Assembly (NCBI GenBank): GCA_014377045.1
Contig: JACMQI010000039.1
Span: forward strand, 1 to 55,523
Origin: a candidate division SR1 bacterium
Lineage (GTDB): Bacteria; Patescibacteriota; JACMRA01
Direction: 5' to 3'
DNA: 55,523 bases
The position numbers were made by a program, and so were the translations under genes. This document shows positions 34,779 to 43,486 of this stretch, in pieces. Each line of letters opens with the position of its first letter. Position 1 is the first letter of the stretch. The notes under the pieces are model-generated. The model was not told the origin of the DNA and ran no database searches. It was given only the letters and a program-made list of their open reading frames with translations.

Positions 34779-34793
34779 AATAGTTAATGCAAC
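34779..34793. repeat. 15-bp sequence shared with the znuA promoter (copy 2)
   Basis: Identical to 30567-30581. Here it ends 1 bp upstream of the -35 box of the M16 protease promoter. Confidence 0.45.
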
Positions 34794-34830
34794 AAAAAAG
34801 GGCTAGAATATAAACTAATTCTAACCCTTT
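34793..34830 (-). terminator. terminator of the gene at 34854-35060
   Basis: On the minus strand AAGGGTTAGAAT pairs with ATTCTAGCCCTT (one G-T pair) around an 8-nt loop, followed by TTTTTT. Confidence 0.8.
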
Positions 34831-34853
34831 AAATTATATAGTTGAGTAATTAA

Positions 34854-35060
34854 CTAACTAACCTTTTTAGTCAATGAAGAAGAGAGTGAAATATCTTGAA
34901 CTCTTAATTTAGGATTGTCTTTTATTGCAAAAAACAGCTCTATAAATAAAGTTTTAAAACCTGTTACAATTTCTTGTAGCCATGGATAACCAGACTCCCA
35001 CACTAGTCTGTGTGTTGGTTTTCCATTTCCATTATACACTAACACTCTTGACATGTCCAT
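34854..35060 (-). CDS. small hypothetical protein with SD-type start
   Basis: 68 residues, no signal or TM apart from a moderately hydrophobic stretch (LFIELFFAI). No family recognised. It has a promoter (TGGACA-N17-TTTATA near 35110-35140), a leader of about 40 nt with TAGGAG before the ATG, and a terminator, so it is probably a real single-gene unit. An ATG two codons later is an alternative start. Confidence 0.55.
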   Translation of the reverse strand: MDMSRVLVYNGNGKPTHRLVWESGYPWLQEIVTGFKTLFIELFFAIKDNPKLRVQDISLSSSLTKKVS

Positions 35061-35201
35061 GTTGCTTAACTCCTAAGCTATTGAAAATAATAGTTAACTA
35101 ATCTATATAAAAATAGTTTTTCATATTTTGTCCAGTGGTTTTTTTTCAATGAAAGATTTTACTTGACAAAACCATAATAAATTATAAGTATTCATGACAT
35201 T

Positions 35202-35276
35202 GGGCGAATAGCGCAGCGGTAGCGCAGCTCGTTTACACCGAGAAGGTCGGGGGTTCGATCCCCTCTTCGCCCACCA
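35202..35276 (+). tRNA. tRNA-Val (anticodon TAC)
   Basis: Acceptor GGGCGAA/TTCGCCC, short D-arm GCGCAGCGGTAGCGC, anticodon stem CTCG/CGAG with loop TTTACAC (one G-A mismatch at the top of the stem), T-arm GGGGGTTCGATCCCC, CCA encoded. A TTGACA at 35163-35168 with TATAAG/TAAGTA downstream is the likely promoter, though the spacing (14-16 bp) is short. Confidence 0.93.
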
Positions 35277-35293
35277 AATCAATCATATTTAAT

Positions 35294-35315
35294 TACCCTT
35301 AAGGGGTGACTTTTG
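35294..35315 (+). terminator. probable terminator after tRNA-Val
   Basis: TACCC-TTAA-GGGGT hairpin followed by GAC and TTTTGTTATT. A short stem, so moderate confidence. Confidence 0.45.
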
Positions 35316-35342
35316 TTATTAGGTAAAAATTAATCTACTTAT

Positions 35343-35371
35343 TTGTCTAAAAATATTTTACATGGTATACT
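35343..35371 (+). promoter_or_regulatory. promoter of the 617-residue protein
   Basis: TTGTCT (35343-35348), 17 bp, TATACT (35366-35371); A-rich leader of about 17 nt to the ATG at 35396. Confidence 0.65.
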
Positions 35372-35395
35372 TTTTCTAATAACAAAAACAAAATC

Positions 35396-37249
35396 ATGAC
35401 TGAAAATTTTCCTCAGCAAAAAAAATTACTACCGGGCTTGCCTCAAAATCCAAAGTTACTACTTTCTTTAAAACAAGATAATAAAAGTCAGTTGACTATC
35501 GATCATATCGAATCACCATTAGCATACGATGCTGCAAATAAGGAACCTGAACTGAATAAAAACGAAAAAAAATTACCTGATCCAAGCTCACCATTAGGTG
35601 TCGATATCTCACAATTAAATTTAAGTGGGGAAGAAATGCTTATATTTAATCAATTAAGTGATAGGATTGGGGAAAAATTAGATTATAGAATAGCAAAAGG
35701 AGGTCAAAGTATAAAAGATGTTGAAGACGCAATAATTTCATTACAGAAGGCTAAATCATTAGAAGCCGCAACGCCATATATTAATTTTTTACGAAAGGTT
35801 GAAGATCGGATAGACCAACTTGCAGAGTTGACAACTGTTATAAAAAATTTTACTGAACGTCACCCTGGCTTTAGTAGTATCGAGCAGGATGTAAAAAGTA
35901 TAAAACGTAGTTGTGATAATGCTAAAACGTACGGAGGCTTTCAATACGGTATAGAGCAATTACCTAAATATAAAAATTTTTGTACACAATATGTATCCCT
36001 ACAAACTACAATGAATGCTAGGAAACATTTGATAAGCCTGCAAGATCAAGAAAAAGTTATATTACTTTACCAAAGCTTAAAAGCTCTAAGTTTTGACGCA
36101 ATGGTTGATACTTTAGGTAAGATGCAATTGATTTGCGATAGCTATAATACTATTATTAATGAAAAACAAAGCTCAGCAGAATTTTTACAAACTAAAACTG
36201 ATCTAATATCAAAAATTAATTCTATTTTAAAAACTGGAGAAATAACAGAAAAGCAAAAACAGCAAATATTGAATCAACTAGACGATTTAAACAATTATGA
36301 AAAAGAAATAAAAGAATCTTTACAATACGGATTTGATACTATATTTACAGATCCTAAATTAAAAATATCACAAGAATTAGAAACTAAACAAAAACAAAAT
36401 GATTTAGATTCACTACCGTTTGATCAGTATATAGCACGTCACGATTTTGAAAAAACTATGAAAGATATGAATTATTTTGAAAAGGTTATCGATATTATCT
36501 TATTATTACCAGAACCTTCTCCAGAAAACCACTTAATCGATTATTCAGATGACTTTATAAGTGATACTACTAGTGATGAAAAAATATTTAGATATGCAGA
36601 ACAAGCTTCTGAAACACTACTAGTTGAAGAAAAAATTAACGAATCTCAAGATAAAATATTAGTGCCAAAAGATGATATTGAAAAGCTTGATGAGCCTGTC
36701 AAGCCTAAACTGCTTCCGCAAAGACTCAACGTTGGTCAAATTATCCCTAATGAAACTAAAAAACTCGATAGTACACCAAAAAATACTTCAGGTCGCTTTA
36801 AAAAATTTATGTCAAAACTTATTCCCGCAGGACTTATCAGTGCCTTGACCGCAGTAACAGTTGCAATTTCTAATCCAAATAACCTAGACCAAAGTGCAAA
36901 TATCGCAAAAAAGCCATTCATGCCTTCTAATGAAAAAGAAAGGATGATGCAATCATTGGATGAAGCTGGACTTAGAGGTCAGCTATATCAAGCAGCTAGA
37001 CAACTTCCTGGAAATATAACTTCTATACAGCAATTAGCAGAAAAAAGAGCTGATTTTGATAAGCCGGATTTAACAGAAGCTAAAAAACAAGTAAATGCAC
37101 AACGATTTATAGATGGTATAATGATACAATCACCAAAATCTATGCCAGTAAATCAAATATTTGGTGCTGTGAGAATAGAAAATAAAGGCAAGCAAGATAT
37201 TATCGAAAAAATAGACAAAGCAGAACAAATTTATAACAATAAAGACTAG
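35396..37249 (+). CDS. large coiled-coil protein with one central TM segment, unknown
   Basis: 617 residues. The first 80 residues are polar and Pro-rich (KKLLPGLPQNPKLLLSLKQD). Residues about 85-430 are strongly helical and charged, with coiled-coil character. One hydrophobic segment lies near 478-495 (LIPAGLISALTAVTVAISNP), and the last 120 residues are helical with repeated Gln and Lys. Without a signal peptide the large N-terminal part would be cytoplasmic. I recognise no family. The thioredoxin gene follows after about 60 nt with its own promoter. Confidence 0.7.
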   Translation: MTENFPQQKKLLPGLPQNPKLLLSLKQDNKSQLTIDHIESPLAYDAANKEPELNKNEKKLPDPSSPLGVDISQLNLSGEEMLIFNQLSDRIGEKLDYRIAKGGQSIKDVEDAIISLQKAKSLEAATPYINFLRKVEDRIDQLAELTTVIKNFTERHPGFSSIEQDVKSIKRSCDNAKTYGGFQYGIEQLPKYKNFCTQYVSLQTTMNARKHLISLQDQEKVILLYQSLKALSFDAMVDTLGKMQLICDSYNTIINEKQSSAEFLQTKTDLISKINSILKTGEITEKQKQQILNQLDDLNNYEKEIKESLQYGFDTIFTDPKLKISQELETKQKQNDLDSLPFDQYIARHDFEKTMKDMNYFEKVIDIILLLPEPSPENHLIDYSDDFISDTTSDEKIFRYAEQASETLLVEEKINESQDKILVPKDDIEKLDEPVKPKLLPQRLNVGQIIPNETKKLDSTPKNTSGRFKKFMSKLIPAGLISALTAVTVAISNPNNLDQSANIAKKPFMPSNEKERMMQSLDEAGLRGQLYQAARQLPGNITSIQQLAEKRADFDKPDLTEAKKQVNAQRFIDGIMIQSPKSMPVNQIFGAVRIENKGKQDIIEKIDKAEQIYNNKD

Positions 37250-37273
37250 CTCGAATTAGTAAAATTATATAAT

Positions 37274-37302
37274 TTGACACAAATCCAAAAAATATCTATT
37301 TT
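37274..37302 (+). promoter_or_regulatory. promoter of the thioredoxin gene (leaderless type)
   Basis: TTGACA (37274-37279), 17 bp, TATTTT (37297-37302), 10 nt to the ATG at 37313. The TTG of the -35 is in frame with the gene and is not the start. Confidence 0.65.
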
Positions 37303-37312
37303 TATTATTATT

Positions 37313-37693
37313 ATGAGCGATACTTTAATAGCTAACGAACCAGTTGACATCACAGCAGTAGATTTTGAAAATTTTAAACAAACCCAAGATTTAGTTCTTA
37401 TAGATTTTTGGGCTGAATGGTGTGGACCTTGTAGAGTCATGGGACCTATTATTGATAAACTTGCTCCCGACTTTTCAAATGTAAAATTTGTTAAAGTAAA
37501 CGTTGATGATGTTCCTGAAGTTGCAGAAGTTTTTGGTGTACAAAGTATCCCAACGTTTTATATGGTAAAGTTTAATGGCGACGGCTCATTCGATTTACAA
37601 AAAAATATTGTTGGTTAAATCGTAGGTGCTGTTTCTGCTTTTGATTTTAAACAGGCTGTAGAAAAATTGGTTGAAAAATCCAAAGAAAGTTAA
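37313..37693 (+). pseudogene. trxA: thioredoxin interrupted by in-frame TAA
   Basis: Thiol-disulphide oxidoreductase. The product begins MSDTLIANEPVDITAV and has the active site WAEWCGPCRVMGP and the cis-Pro loop QSIPTFYM. After LQKNIVG a TAA at 37616-37618 interrupts the frame, yet it continues IVGAVSAFDFKQAVEKLVEK to a second TAA at 37693, exactly the last strand and helix of a thioredoxin. A single base change (AAA to TAA) explains it. The truncated 101-residue product would miss the final strand and helix and is unlikely to be stable unless the stop is read through. No other trx gene is in the window. Confidence 0.8.
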
Positions 37694-37706
37694 TATTTAA
37701 AAAAAT

Positions 37707-37982
37707 ATGATTAGTTTAACTAACATAGTATCCTATATATTTTTATTTGTTGCTTTGTGTATTTTTGTATTTTTGTTATTAGCTCTTATTAATATATTTA
37801 GTAAAAGTTATCAACCGACACTGATTGTACCTATCATTATAGTTGTTATATTTTTATTTATATTTAATACTGTTACAGGATATGGTGCAATACGCAGAAT
37901 GTTTCAAAATATTAGTAATAATATAGATGGAACTACTCAGCCCACCTCTCCAAACCCTACCCGTGCTAAAAATATTTTTTAA
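37707..37982 (+). CDS. small membrane protein with two TM segments
   Basis: 91 residues; TM segments about 7-30 and 40-62, then a polar tail. No family recognised. It begins 13 nt after the thioredoxin gene and is probably cotranscribed with it. Confidence 0.6.
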   Translation: MISLTNIVSYIFLFVALCIFVFLLLALINIFSKSYQPTLIVPIIIVVIFLFIFNTVTGYGAIRRMFQNISNNIDGTTQPTSPNPTRAKNIF

Positions 37983-37984
37983 TA

Positions 37985-38347
37985 TCAGATATATATAGGC
38001 CAATATAGGCCTCCTTTTTCATTTAACTTATTTACTCTAACCTGCTCCCACTTATCACCGATCATATTCGCAATTACTTCGCTATTATATAGACCTTCTT
38101 GATATACACATTGTATGATCAGTTCTCTTCTACGTTTTTCATAGCTTATAATTTTGTAGTATTTTAGATCTGAATTTTTTCGCTGACATAATGTATTTAT
38201 GCTATGTATTTGACTAGCATAGATGTTTGTTAGTACCTCAGATTTAATATAACTTGAAAACAAAAAAATACATATAATGGCTATAGAAAACCATAGGAAA
38301 AAGATTTTAAAATATTGAGAATGTTTTTGAGGACTCATATTACGCAA
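37985..38347 (-). CDS. small single-TM protein, unknown
   Basis: 120 residues with an N-terminal TM (about 15-34) and an extracytoplasmic part with two Cys. Another ATG at codon 4 (38338) is possible. It starts 10 nt after recJ and is surely cotranscribed with it. Function unknown. Confidence 0.6.
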   Translation of the reverse strand: MRNMSPQKHSQYFKIFFLWFSIAIICIFLFSSYIKSEVLTNIYASQIHSINTLCQRKNSDLKYYKIISYEKRRRELIIQCVYQEGLYNSEVIANMIGDKWEQVRVNKLNEKGGLYWPIYI

Positions 38348-38357
38348 ATGTGTGTTA

Positions 38358-40130
38358 TTATTCGTGCCAAATCTTGTCAGCTATTAGCTCTAGTTTAGTA
38401 GTATTATTCCAAGTGTTTTGTGAAATTTTAGCAAGTAGCCAGACAGTTAATGAATCTGAATAATGTAAAAATGACTCTTTTATTTCATTATCGAGATTAA
38501 AAATAGTTATTGTTTGCATGTTTTTGAGGATTATCTTTATATGCTTATTTTCTGATCCCAACCATCGAAATGATACTACAGTAACTTTAAACAAAAATTG
38601 TGGAAAAGGAAAATCTTGTCCAAACGGATCCAAGTTTAGTGTTTCTTGCATTAAGTCAGGCGTAATCGCTTCTAGGTCAATATACAGTGTATTTTTTTTA
38701 AGCAAATAAGGTTTCAAGTTATCTGGTAAAATCGATTCTGCTTTGGATTCTGTAGATATTTGAGTTTTTTTATATATCTTTCCTTGCAAACTTAGTGAAG
38801 AGATAAGTGCAGTTTTTATACTTTCTAGTTTTTCAGGTAAAGCACTGAATCCAGCTGCACCAGGATGACCACCTGCCTTCTCAAATAAAGTCGAGTGTTG
38901 TTTCATAGCATCGGGTAGACTAAAACCTTCTGGTGCCCGCGAGCTAGCTACGATTTTACCATCTTCTTGAGAAGTTATAATGACTGGAATATTGTATTCA
39001 TTAACCAGACGAGAAGCTAATAATCCTATAATCCCCTTATTCCATTCCCCTTCTAGCCAAATTACTTGAGCCCTCTGATCAGCTTGATTTTTAGCCTCTA
39101 GTTCTACATCGTGCAAAATATCTTTAACCATGATTTTGCGTTGATTATTGGTTTCAATAAGTTGCTCTACTAAACCTATGACTTTTGTCTCATCGTTATC
39201 TAGTAAAACTGAAATAGATAATCGTGCATGACTGATACGACCTGAAGAGTTAAGAATAGGTGAAAGCACGTAGCCCAAATCCTGACTACTAAGTCTATAC
39301 CCTTGGGTCATCTTTTCTAGAGTACCAGTTTGTCTAAGCATTTCGTTGATACCGATATTATGGCATTTTCCTAATTGCATCATCGATAGTCCTGACCTTA
39401 CCAATAATCTATTTGTCGGCTCCAATATACTTTGACAATCTGCAATAGTCCCAATAGCTACAAAAGGCAACAATTTATTAAGATTTTTTCGTTTTTTTTC
39501 AAATTTAGGATCTTTAGTTTCATTTTCTAAATAATAAGCAAGCCATACTAGACTGAACCACGCCACTCCTACTCCCGTAACAGAGCTATTAAGATAAATC
39601 TTATTTTCCTCACGCCTATCGAGGTAAACTTCGCTTAATCTCGGATTGATAACTGCTATACAATCTGGAACCAGCCCTGTAAGTTGGTGATGATCGGTGA
39701 TTATGAGATCACAGTTTGTATTTTTAAAAACTTCTGCCTCAGCAACTGAATTAATACCACAATCAACAGAAATAACCAGGTTGTATTTTTTACTAAGCTC
39801 CTGAGCAGCTTCTGGGTTCATACCATATCCTTCAGTAAATCTATCTGGAGCATAAAAATCTAGCTTTTCCGACTTTACCCCCAGCTCAATTAAACCCCAA
39901 TACATAGTACCTGTTGCCGTGACAGCATCAGTATCGTAGTCACTATAAATGCAGATACTCTCTTCTTTATCTATAGCTTCTTTAAGACGTATACAAAATT
40001 TATCTATATCATATAGAAATGGTAATTTATCTTCATAGTCACTTAAACTAAATTGAGTAAAGAATTGGTCAAATTGTATGCTTTCAGGTTTCTTAAATCG
40101 TGAAATGTACTCGATAAGGATTGGGTTCAT
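38358..40130 (-). CDS. recJ: single-stranded-DNA-specific exonuclease RecJ
   Basis: 5'-3' exonuclease of the DHH phosphoesterase family used in recombination and repair. Motif I is SDYDTDAVTATG (usually DxDADGxTA; here Thr and Ala replace Ala and Gly), motif II ISVDCGI, motif III IITDHHQL (DHH). Later motifs are SSGRISHARL and GGHPGAAGF, followed by an OB-like region (LDPFGQDFPFPQFLF). 590 residues, normal length. Leaderless-type promoter with a 6-nt gap to the ATG. Confidence 0.95.
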   Translation of the reverse strand: MNPILIEYISRFKKPESIQFDQFFTQFSLSDYEDKLPFLYDIDKFCIRLKEAIDKEESICIYSDYDTDAVTATGTMYWGLIELGVKSEKLDFYAPDRFTEGYGMNPEAAQELSKKYNLVISVDCGINSVAEAEVFKNTNCDLIITDHHQLTGLVPDCIAVINPRLSEVYLDRREENKIYLNSSVTGVGVAWFSLVWLAYYLENETKDPKFEKKRKNLNKLLPFVAIGTIADCQSILEPTNRLLVRSGLSMMQLGKCHNIGINEMLRQTGTLEKMTQGYRLSSQDLGYVLSPILNSSGRISHARLSISVLLDNDETKVIGLVEQLIETNNQRKIMVKDILHDVELEAKNQADQRAQVIWLEGEWNKGIIGLLASRLVNEYNIPVIITSQEDGKIVASSRAPEGFSLPDAMKQHSTLFEKAGGHPGAAGFSALPEKLESIKTALISSLSLQGKIYKKTQISTESKAESILPDNLKPYLLKKNTLYIDLEAITPDLMQETLNLDPFGQDFPFPQFLFKVTVVSFRWLGSENKHIKIILKNMQTITIFNLDNEIKESFLHYSDSLTVWLLAKISQNTWNNTTKLELIADKIWHE

Positions 40131-40136
40131 AAAATG

Positions 40137-40165
40137 AATATAAGATAAGCGCTAGAAGTAGTCAA
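40137..40165 (-). promoter_or_regulatory. promoter of recJ (leaderless type)
   Basis: TTGACT (40160-40165), 17 bp, TATATT (40137-40142), 6 nt to the ATG at 40130, so transcription should begin at or next to the A of ATG. Confidence 0.75.
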
Positions 40166-40252
40166 CTTATTTGGAGCAAGTTTTATGTAATATATTCTTA
40201 TACCTTCAAATATACTATTTGGCGAGATGAACCTAAGCTGTATTATGATTGC

Positions 40253-40280
40253 TTGACTAATTAAGTAAATCTAATATAGG
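40253..40280 (+). promoter_or_regulatory. promoter of the rmlABCD operon (leaderless type)
   Basis: TTGACT (40253-40258), 16 bp, TATAGG (40275-40280), 9 nt to the rmlA ATG at 40290. Confidence 0.65.
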
Positions 40281-40289
40281 TTACTTACC

Positions 40290-41150
40290 ATGAAAGGAAT
40301 AATTTTAGCTGGTGGTACGGGATCAAGACTATATCCAGTTACAAAAGGAATCAGCAAACAGCTCATGCCGATATACGATAAACCAATGATTTATTATCCC
40401 ATTTCTACCCTACTTCAAGCTGGAATTAACGAAATTTTGATCATTACAACACCTTCCGATCAAAATAATTTTAAGAATCTATTGGGAGATGGAAAATCCA
40501 TTGGGTGTAATTTTGAATTTGCTGCGCAACCCACACCAGACGGAATAGCTCAAGCGTTTATTATAGCTGAAAAATTTATTGGAAAAGATTCAGTATGTTT
40601 AATATTAGGAGATAACCTTTTTTACGGGTCTAATTTAAATCAAATACTCGAAGATAGCAATAATCCAAACGGCGGTATAGTTTTTGCATGCCACGTATCT
40701 GATCCAGAACGATATGGTGTAGTCGAATTTGATACTCATTTTAACGCTCTTTCGATAGAAGAAAAACCAAAAATACCTAAATCAAATTATGCAATATCCG
40801 GTATTTATTTTTATGATAATAGTGTTGTTGAAATTGCTAAAAATATAGTGCCTAGTCCACGCGGCGAACTTGAAATTACAGACGTAAATATAAAATATCT
40901 CGAACAAAAAAAGCTTAAAGTAAAGCTCATGGAAAGAGGAATAGCGTGGCTCGATACAGGCACTTTTGCTTCATTTAATCAAGCTTCACAGTTTGTCCAA
41001 GTCATAGAAGACCGACAAGGACTGAAAATTGGCTGTATTGAAGAAGTAGCCTACAACAAAGGATTTATAAATGAAAATCAACTTAAAGAGCTCGCAAATC
41101 CTTTACTTAAAAGTGGATATGGAGAGTATTTGTTGTCTATAATAAAATAA
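40290..41150 (+). CDS. rmlA: glucose-1-phosphate thymidylyltransferase
   Basis: Makes dTDP-glucose from dTTP and glucose-1-phosphate, first step of dTDP-L-rhamnose synthesis. N-terminal nucleotide-binding motif [20 protein letters not shown], then [29 protein letters not shown] and [11 protein letters not shown]. 286 residues, normal length. First gene of a tight four-gene operon: 7 nt to rmlB. Confidence 0.97.
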   Translation: MKGIILAGGTGSRLYPVTKGISKQLMPIYDKPMIYYPISTLLQAGINEILIITTPSDQNNFKNLLGDGKSIGCNFEFAAQPTPDGIAQAFIIAEKFIGKDSVCLILGDNLFYGSNLNQILEDSNNPNGGIVFACHVSDPERYGVVEFDTHFNALSIEEKPKIPKSNYAISGIYFYDNSVVEIAKNIVPSPRGELEITDVNIKYLEQKKLKVKLMERGIAWLDTGTFASFNQASQFVQVIEDRQGLKIGCIEEVAYNKGFINENQLKELANPLLKSGYGEYLLSIIK

Positions 41151-41157
41151 AAATATT

Positions 41158-42114
41158 ATGCTGGATTTATTACAAATAAAAACGATTCTTGTCACTGGTG
41201 GTGGTGGATTTATCGGATCAAACTTTCTAAACAAATATGTGGTTGATTTACCTGAAATTAGATTTATCAATCTCGATATTCTTACATATGCAGCAAATTT
41301 AAATAATATAAAAGTCTCAGAAGCTAGTAATTATAAGTTTATTCAGGGCGATATTTGTGATATTGATTTTCTAGATAGTTTATTTACTACAATGGCAATT
41401 GACGCTGTAATCCATTTTGCTGCTGAAAGTCATGTGGATCTGAGTATCAAAAATCCGAAGATATTTATCGAAACAAACGTTATCGGTACTCATAACTTGT
41501 TAGAAATTTCCCGCAAATATAGTATAAAAAGATTTCACCATGTTTCAACAGATGAGGTATACGGATCACTAGGTAATACTGGATATTTTACTGAAGAATC
41601 ACCTATAAATCCAAGCTCTCCATATTCTGCGTCCAAAGCTGGTAGTGATCATTTGGTCAATGCTTATCATCAGACTTTTGCTTTAAATACAACTTTAAGT
41701 AGGTGTTCTAATAACTACGGTCCATACCAAGATACGACTAAACTTATTCCTAAGTTTATCTCCCTTTTGACTTCAGAGCGAAAAGTACCACTATACAAAG
41801 ATGGTAAAAATGTTCGTGACTGGTTATTTGTAAAGGATCATATAGAAGCTATTTGGTGTATTTTTAGTAAAGCTAAAAGTAGTTCGATTTATAATATAGG
41901 TGGAAACAACGAGAAGTCAAACTCAGAAATAACACAGATTTTATTGGAAAATTTTGGTAAAGACGAAAGCTATATTGATTACGTCGCTGATAGGCCTGGG
42001 CATGATTTCCGTTACGCTATCGATGCTTCTAAAATTAAAAAAGAGCTTGGTTGGGAGCCTATTTATACTTTTGAAAAAGGTATCAAAGAAACAATAAAAT
42101 TTTATACAAGATAA
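41158..42114 (+). CDS. rmlB: dTDP-glucose 4,6-dehydratase
   Basis: NAD-dependent short-chain dehydrogenase of the extended type. NAD-binding VTGGGGFIGSNF, the HFAAESHVDLSI signature, the active-site region HVSTDEVYGSL, and the catalytic Tyr in SPYSASKAGSD (YxxxK). 318 residues. It lies 7 nt after rmlA and 4 nt before rmlC. Confidence 0.97.
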   Translation: MLDLLQIKTILVTGGGGFIGSNFLNKYVVDLPEIRFINLDILTYAANLNNIKVSEASNYKFIQGDICDIDFLDSLFTTMAIDAVIHFAAESHVDLSIKNPKIFIETNVIGTHNLLEISRKYSIKRFHHVSTDEVYGSLGNTGYFTEESPINPSSPYSASKAGSDHLVNAYHQTFALNTTLSRCSNNYGPYQDTTKLIPKFISLLTSERKVPLYKDGKNVRDWLFVKDHIEAIWCIFSKAKSSSIYNIGGNNEKSNSEITQILLENFGKDESYIDYVADRPGHDFRYAIDASKIKKELGWEPIYTFEKGIKETIKFYTR

Positions 42115-42118
42115 CTAT

Positions 42119-42664
42119 ATGCCTTTTATTGAAACTAAACTAGCTGGAGTGATTATATTTGAGCCTCAAAAATATGAAGATGAGCGTGGATATTTTTTTG
42201 AAAGCTACAATCGAAAATTGTTTGCCGATAACGGAATAAAAACGAATTTTGTTCAGGATAATCAGTCTTTTTCTAATTATGGTGTACTACGAGGAATTCA
42301 TTTTCAGACAGGTATTTTTGCCCAAGCAAAACTTGTAAGAGTGATTACTGGATCCGTTTTAGACGTTGCGGTTGATTTGAGAGCAAAATCACAAACCTTT
42401 GGTCAATATATTGCTGTCACGCTTAGTGCGAAAAATATGAAACAACTCTTTATACCTCGTGGATTTGGACATGGTTTTATAGTTTTGAGCGAAACTGCAG
42501 AATTTTTTTATAAGTGTGATAACTATTATTCAAAAAATTACGAAGGTGGTATTTATTATAATGACTCAGATCTGAAAATTGATTGGAAGATTAGTAACGA
42601 AAGTATTATAATCTCAGAAAAAGATAAAACGCTCGAGCCATTTAAGCAACAAGTTTTTGTATGA
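42119..42664 (+). CDS. rmlC: dTDP-4-dehydrorhamnose 3,5-epimerase
   Basis: Cupin-fold epimerase. VQDNQSFSNYGVLRGIHFQT carries the catalytic His, and IPRGFGHGFIVLSETAEF and FYKCDNYYS follow as in the family. 181 residues. Its TGA overlaps the ATG of rmlD (ATGA), so the two are translationally coupled. Confidence 0.96.
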   Translation: MPFIETKLAGVIIFEPQKYEDERGYFFESYNRKLFADNGIKTNFVQDNQSFSNYGVLRGIHFQTGIFAQAKLVRVITGSVLDVAVDLRAKSQTFGQYIAVTLSAKNMKQLFIPRGFGHGFIVLSETAEFFYKCDNYYSKNYEGGIYYNDSDLKIDWKISNESIIISEKDKTLEPFKQQVFV

Positions 42665-43479
42665 AATATATTTTAGTTACAGGTAGCAGTGGTCAGCTTG
42701 CCCTCGAGATTAAAAAAAATGTAACTGATTCAAGGCTACAAAATACAGAATATTCATGGATTTTTGCAGACAAAGAAACTCTAAATATTTGCGATAGGCA
42801 GGCTGTATCGAGTTTCTTTAAAAATAATAGTATTGATATTTGCATTAATTGTGCGGCATATACTGGAGTGGACAAGGCTGAGGAAGATAAAAAAAATTGT
42901 AAAAAGATAAATATTATAGCAGTTGGGTATCTAGCTGAGATATGTAAAAAAAATCAGACAGTCCTTTTTCACATATCTTCCGACTATGTATTTGACGGTA
43001 CGAAAGGTAAACCTTATGTCGAAAGTGATATAACAAATCCTATTAATTACTACGGCGAGACAAAAGTAGCAGGAGAAAAAATAGCAATAGAAAACAATCC
43101 AAAAACAATTATTATTAGAACATCTTGGCTCTATTCAAAAGAATTCGGTAAAAATTTTTATAAAACGATGCTAGGCTTAGCAAAGCAAAAAGACGAAATA
43201 AATGTAGTCTCAGATCAAACTGGCACCCCTACTGACGCATCTAATTTAGCGAAATTCATAATTAAACTGATAATAGCTTGTACAAATGAAAAGTTTAATG
43301 AGTGGGGTATTATTCACTTTGCTGGTGATACCATCTGTAGTTGGGCAGATTTTGCTCAAAGCATAGTACAAGAACATGGTTTAGACTGCAAAATTAATTA
43401 TATTTCATCGCAACAATATCAAACTAAAGCTAAAAGACCATCTTACTCAGCACTGAGGTCAATTAGAAATTTGTATTGA
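42661..43479 (+). CDS. rmlD: dTDP-4-dehydrorhamnose reductase
   Basis: NADPH-dependent reductase giving dTDP-L-rhamnose. VTGSSGQLALEI (nucleotide binding), NCAAYTGVDKAEED, HISSDYVFDGTKG, the YxxxK pair in YYGETKVAGE, and TSWLYSKEFGKNF. 272 residues: it ends soon after RPSYSAL, about 20 residues earlier than usual, possibly from a late change near 43450. Core and active site are complete. Confidence 0.94.
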   Translation: MKYILVTGSSGQLALEIKKNVTDSRLQNTEYSWIFADKETLNICDRQAVSSFFKNNSIDICINCAAYTGVDKAEEDKKNCKKINIIAVGYLAEICKKNQTVLFHISSDYVFDGTKGKPYVESDITNPINYYGETKVAGEKIAIENNPKTIIIRTSWLYSKEFGKNFYKTMLGLAKQKDEINVVSDQTGTPTDASNLAKFIIKLIIACTNEKFNEWGIIHFAGDTICSWADFAQSIVQEHGLDCKINYISSQQYQTKAKRPSYSALRSIRNLY

Positions 43480-43486
43480 GATTAAA

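Noticed and set aside
12888-37693. TAA/TAG reassigned as sense codons
   Set aside because: In-frame TAA, TAG and TGA all occur in the broken genes, along with frameshifts, while intact core genes end in these same codons at the expected family length. Decay or point error explains them better.
37981-38020. GGCC-containing hairpin as a terminator between 37982 and 37985
   Set aside because: The stem is only four base pairs of self-complementary GGCC and the T run is short and within the coding end of the minus-strand gene.
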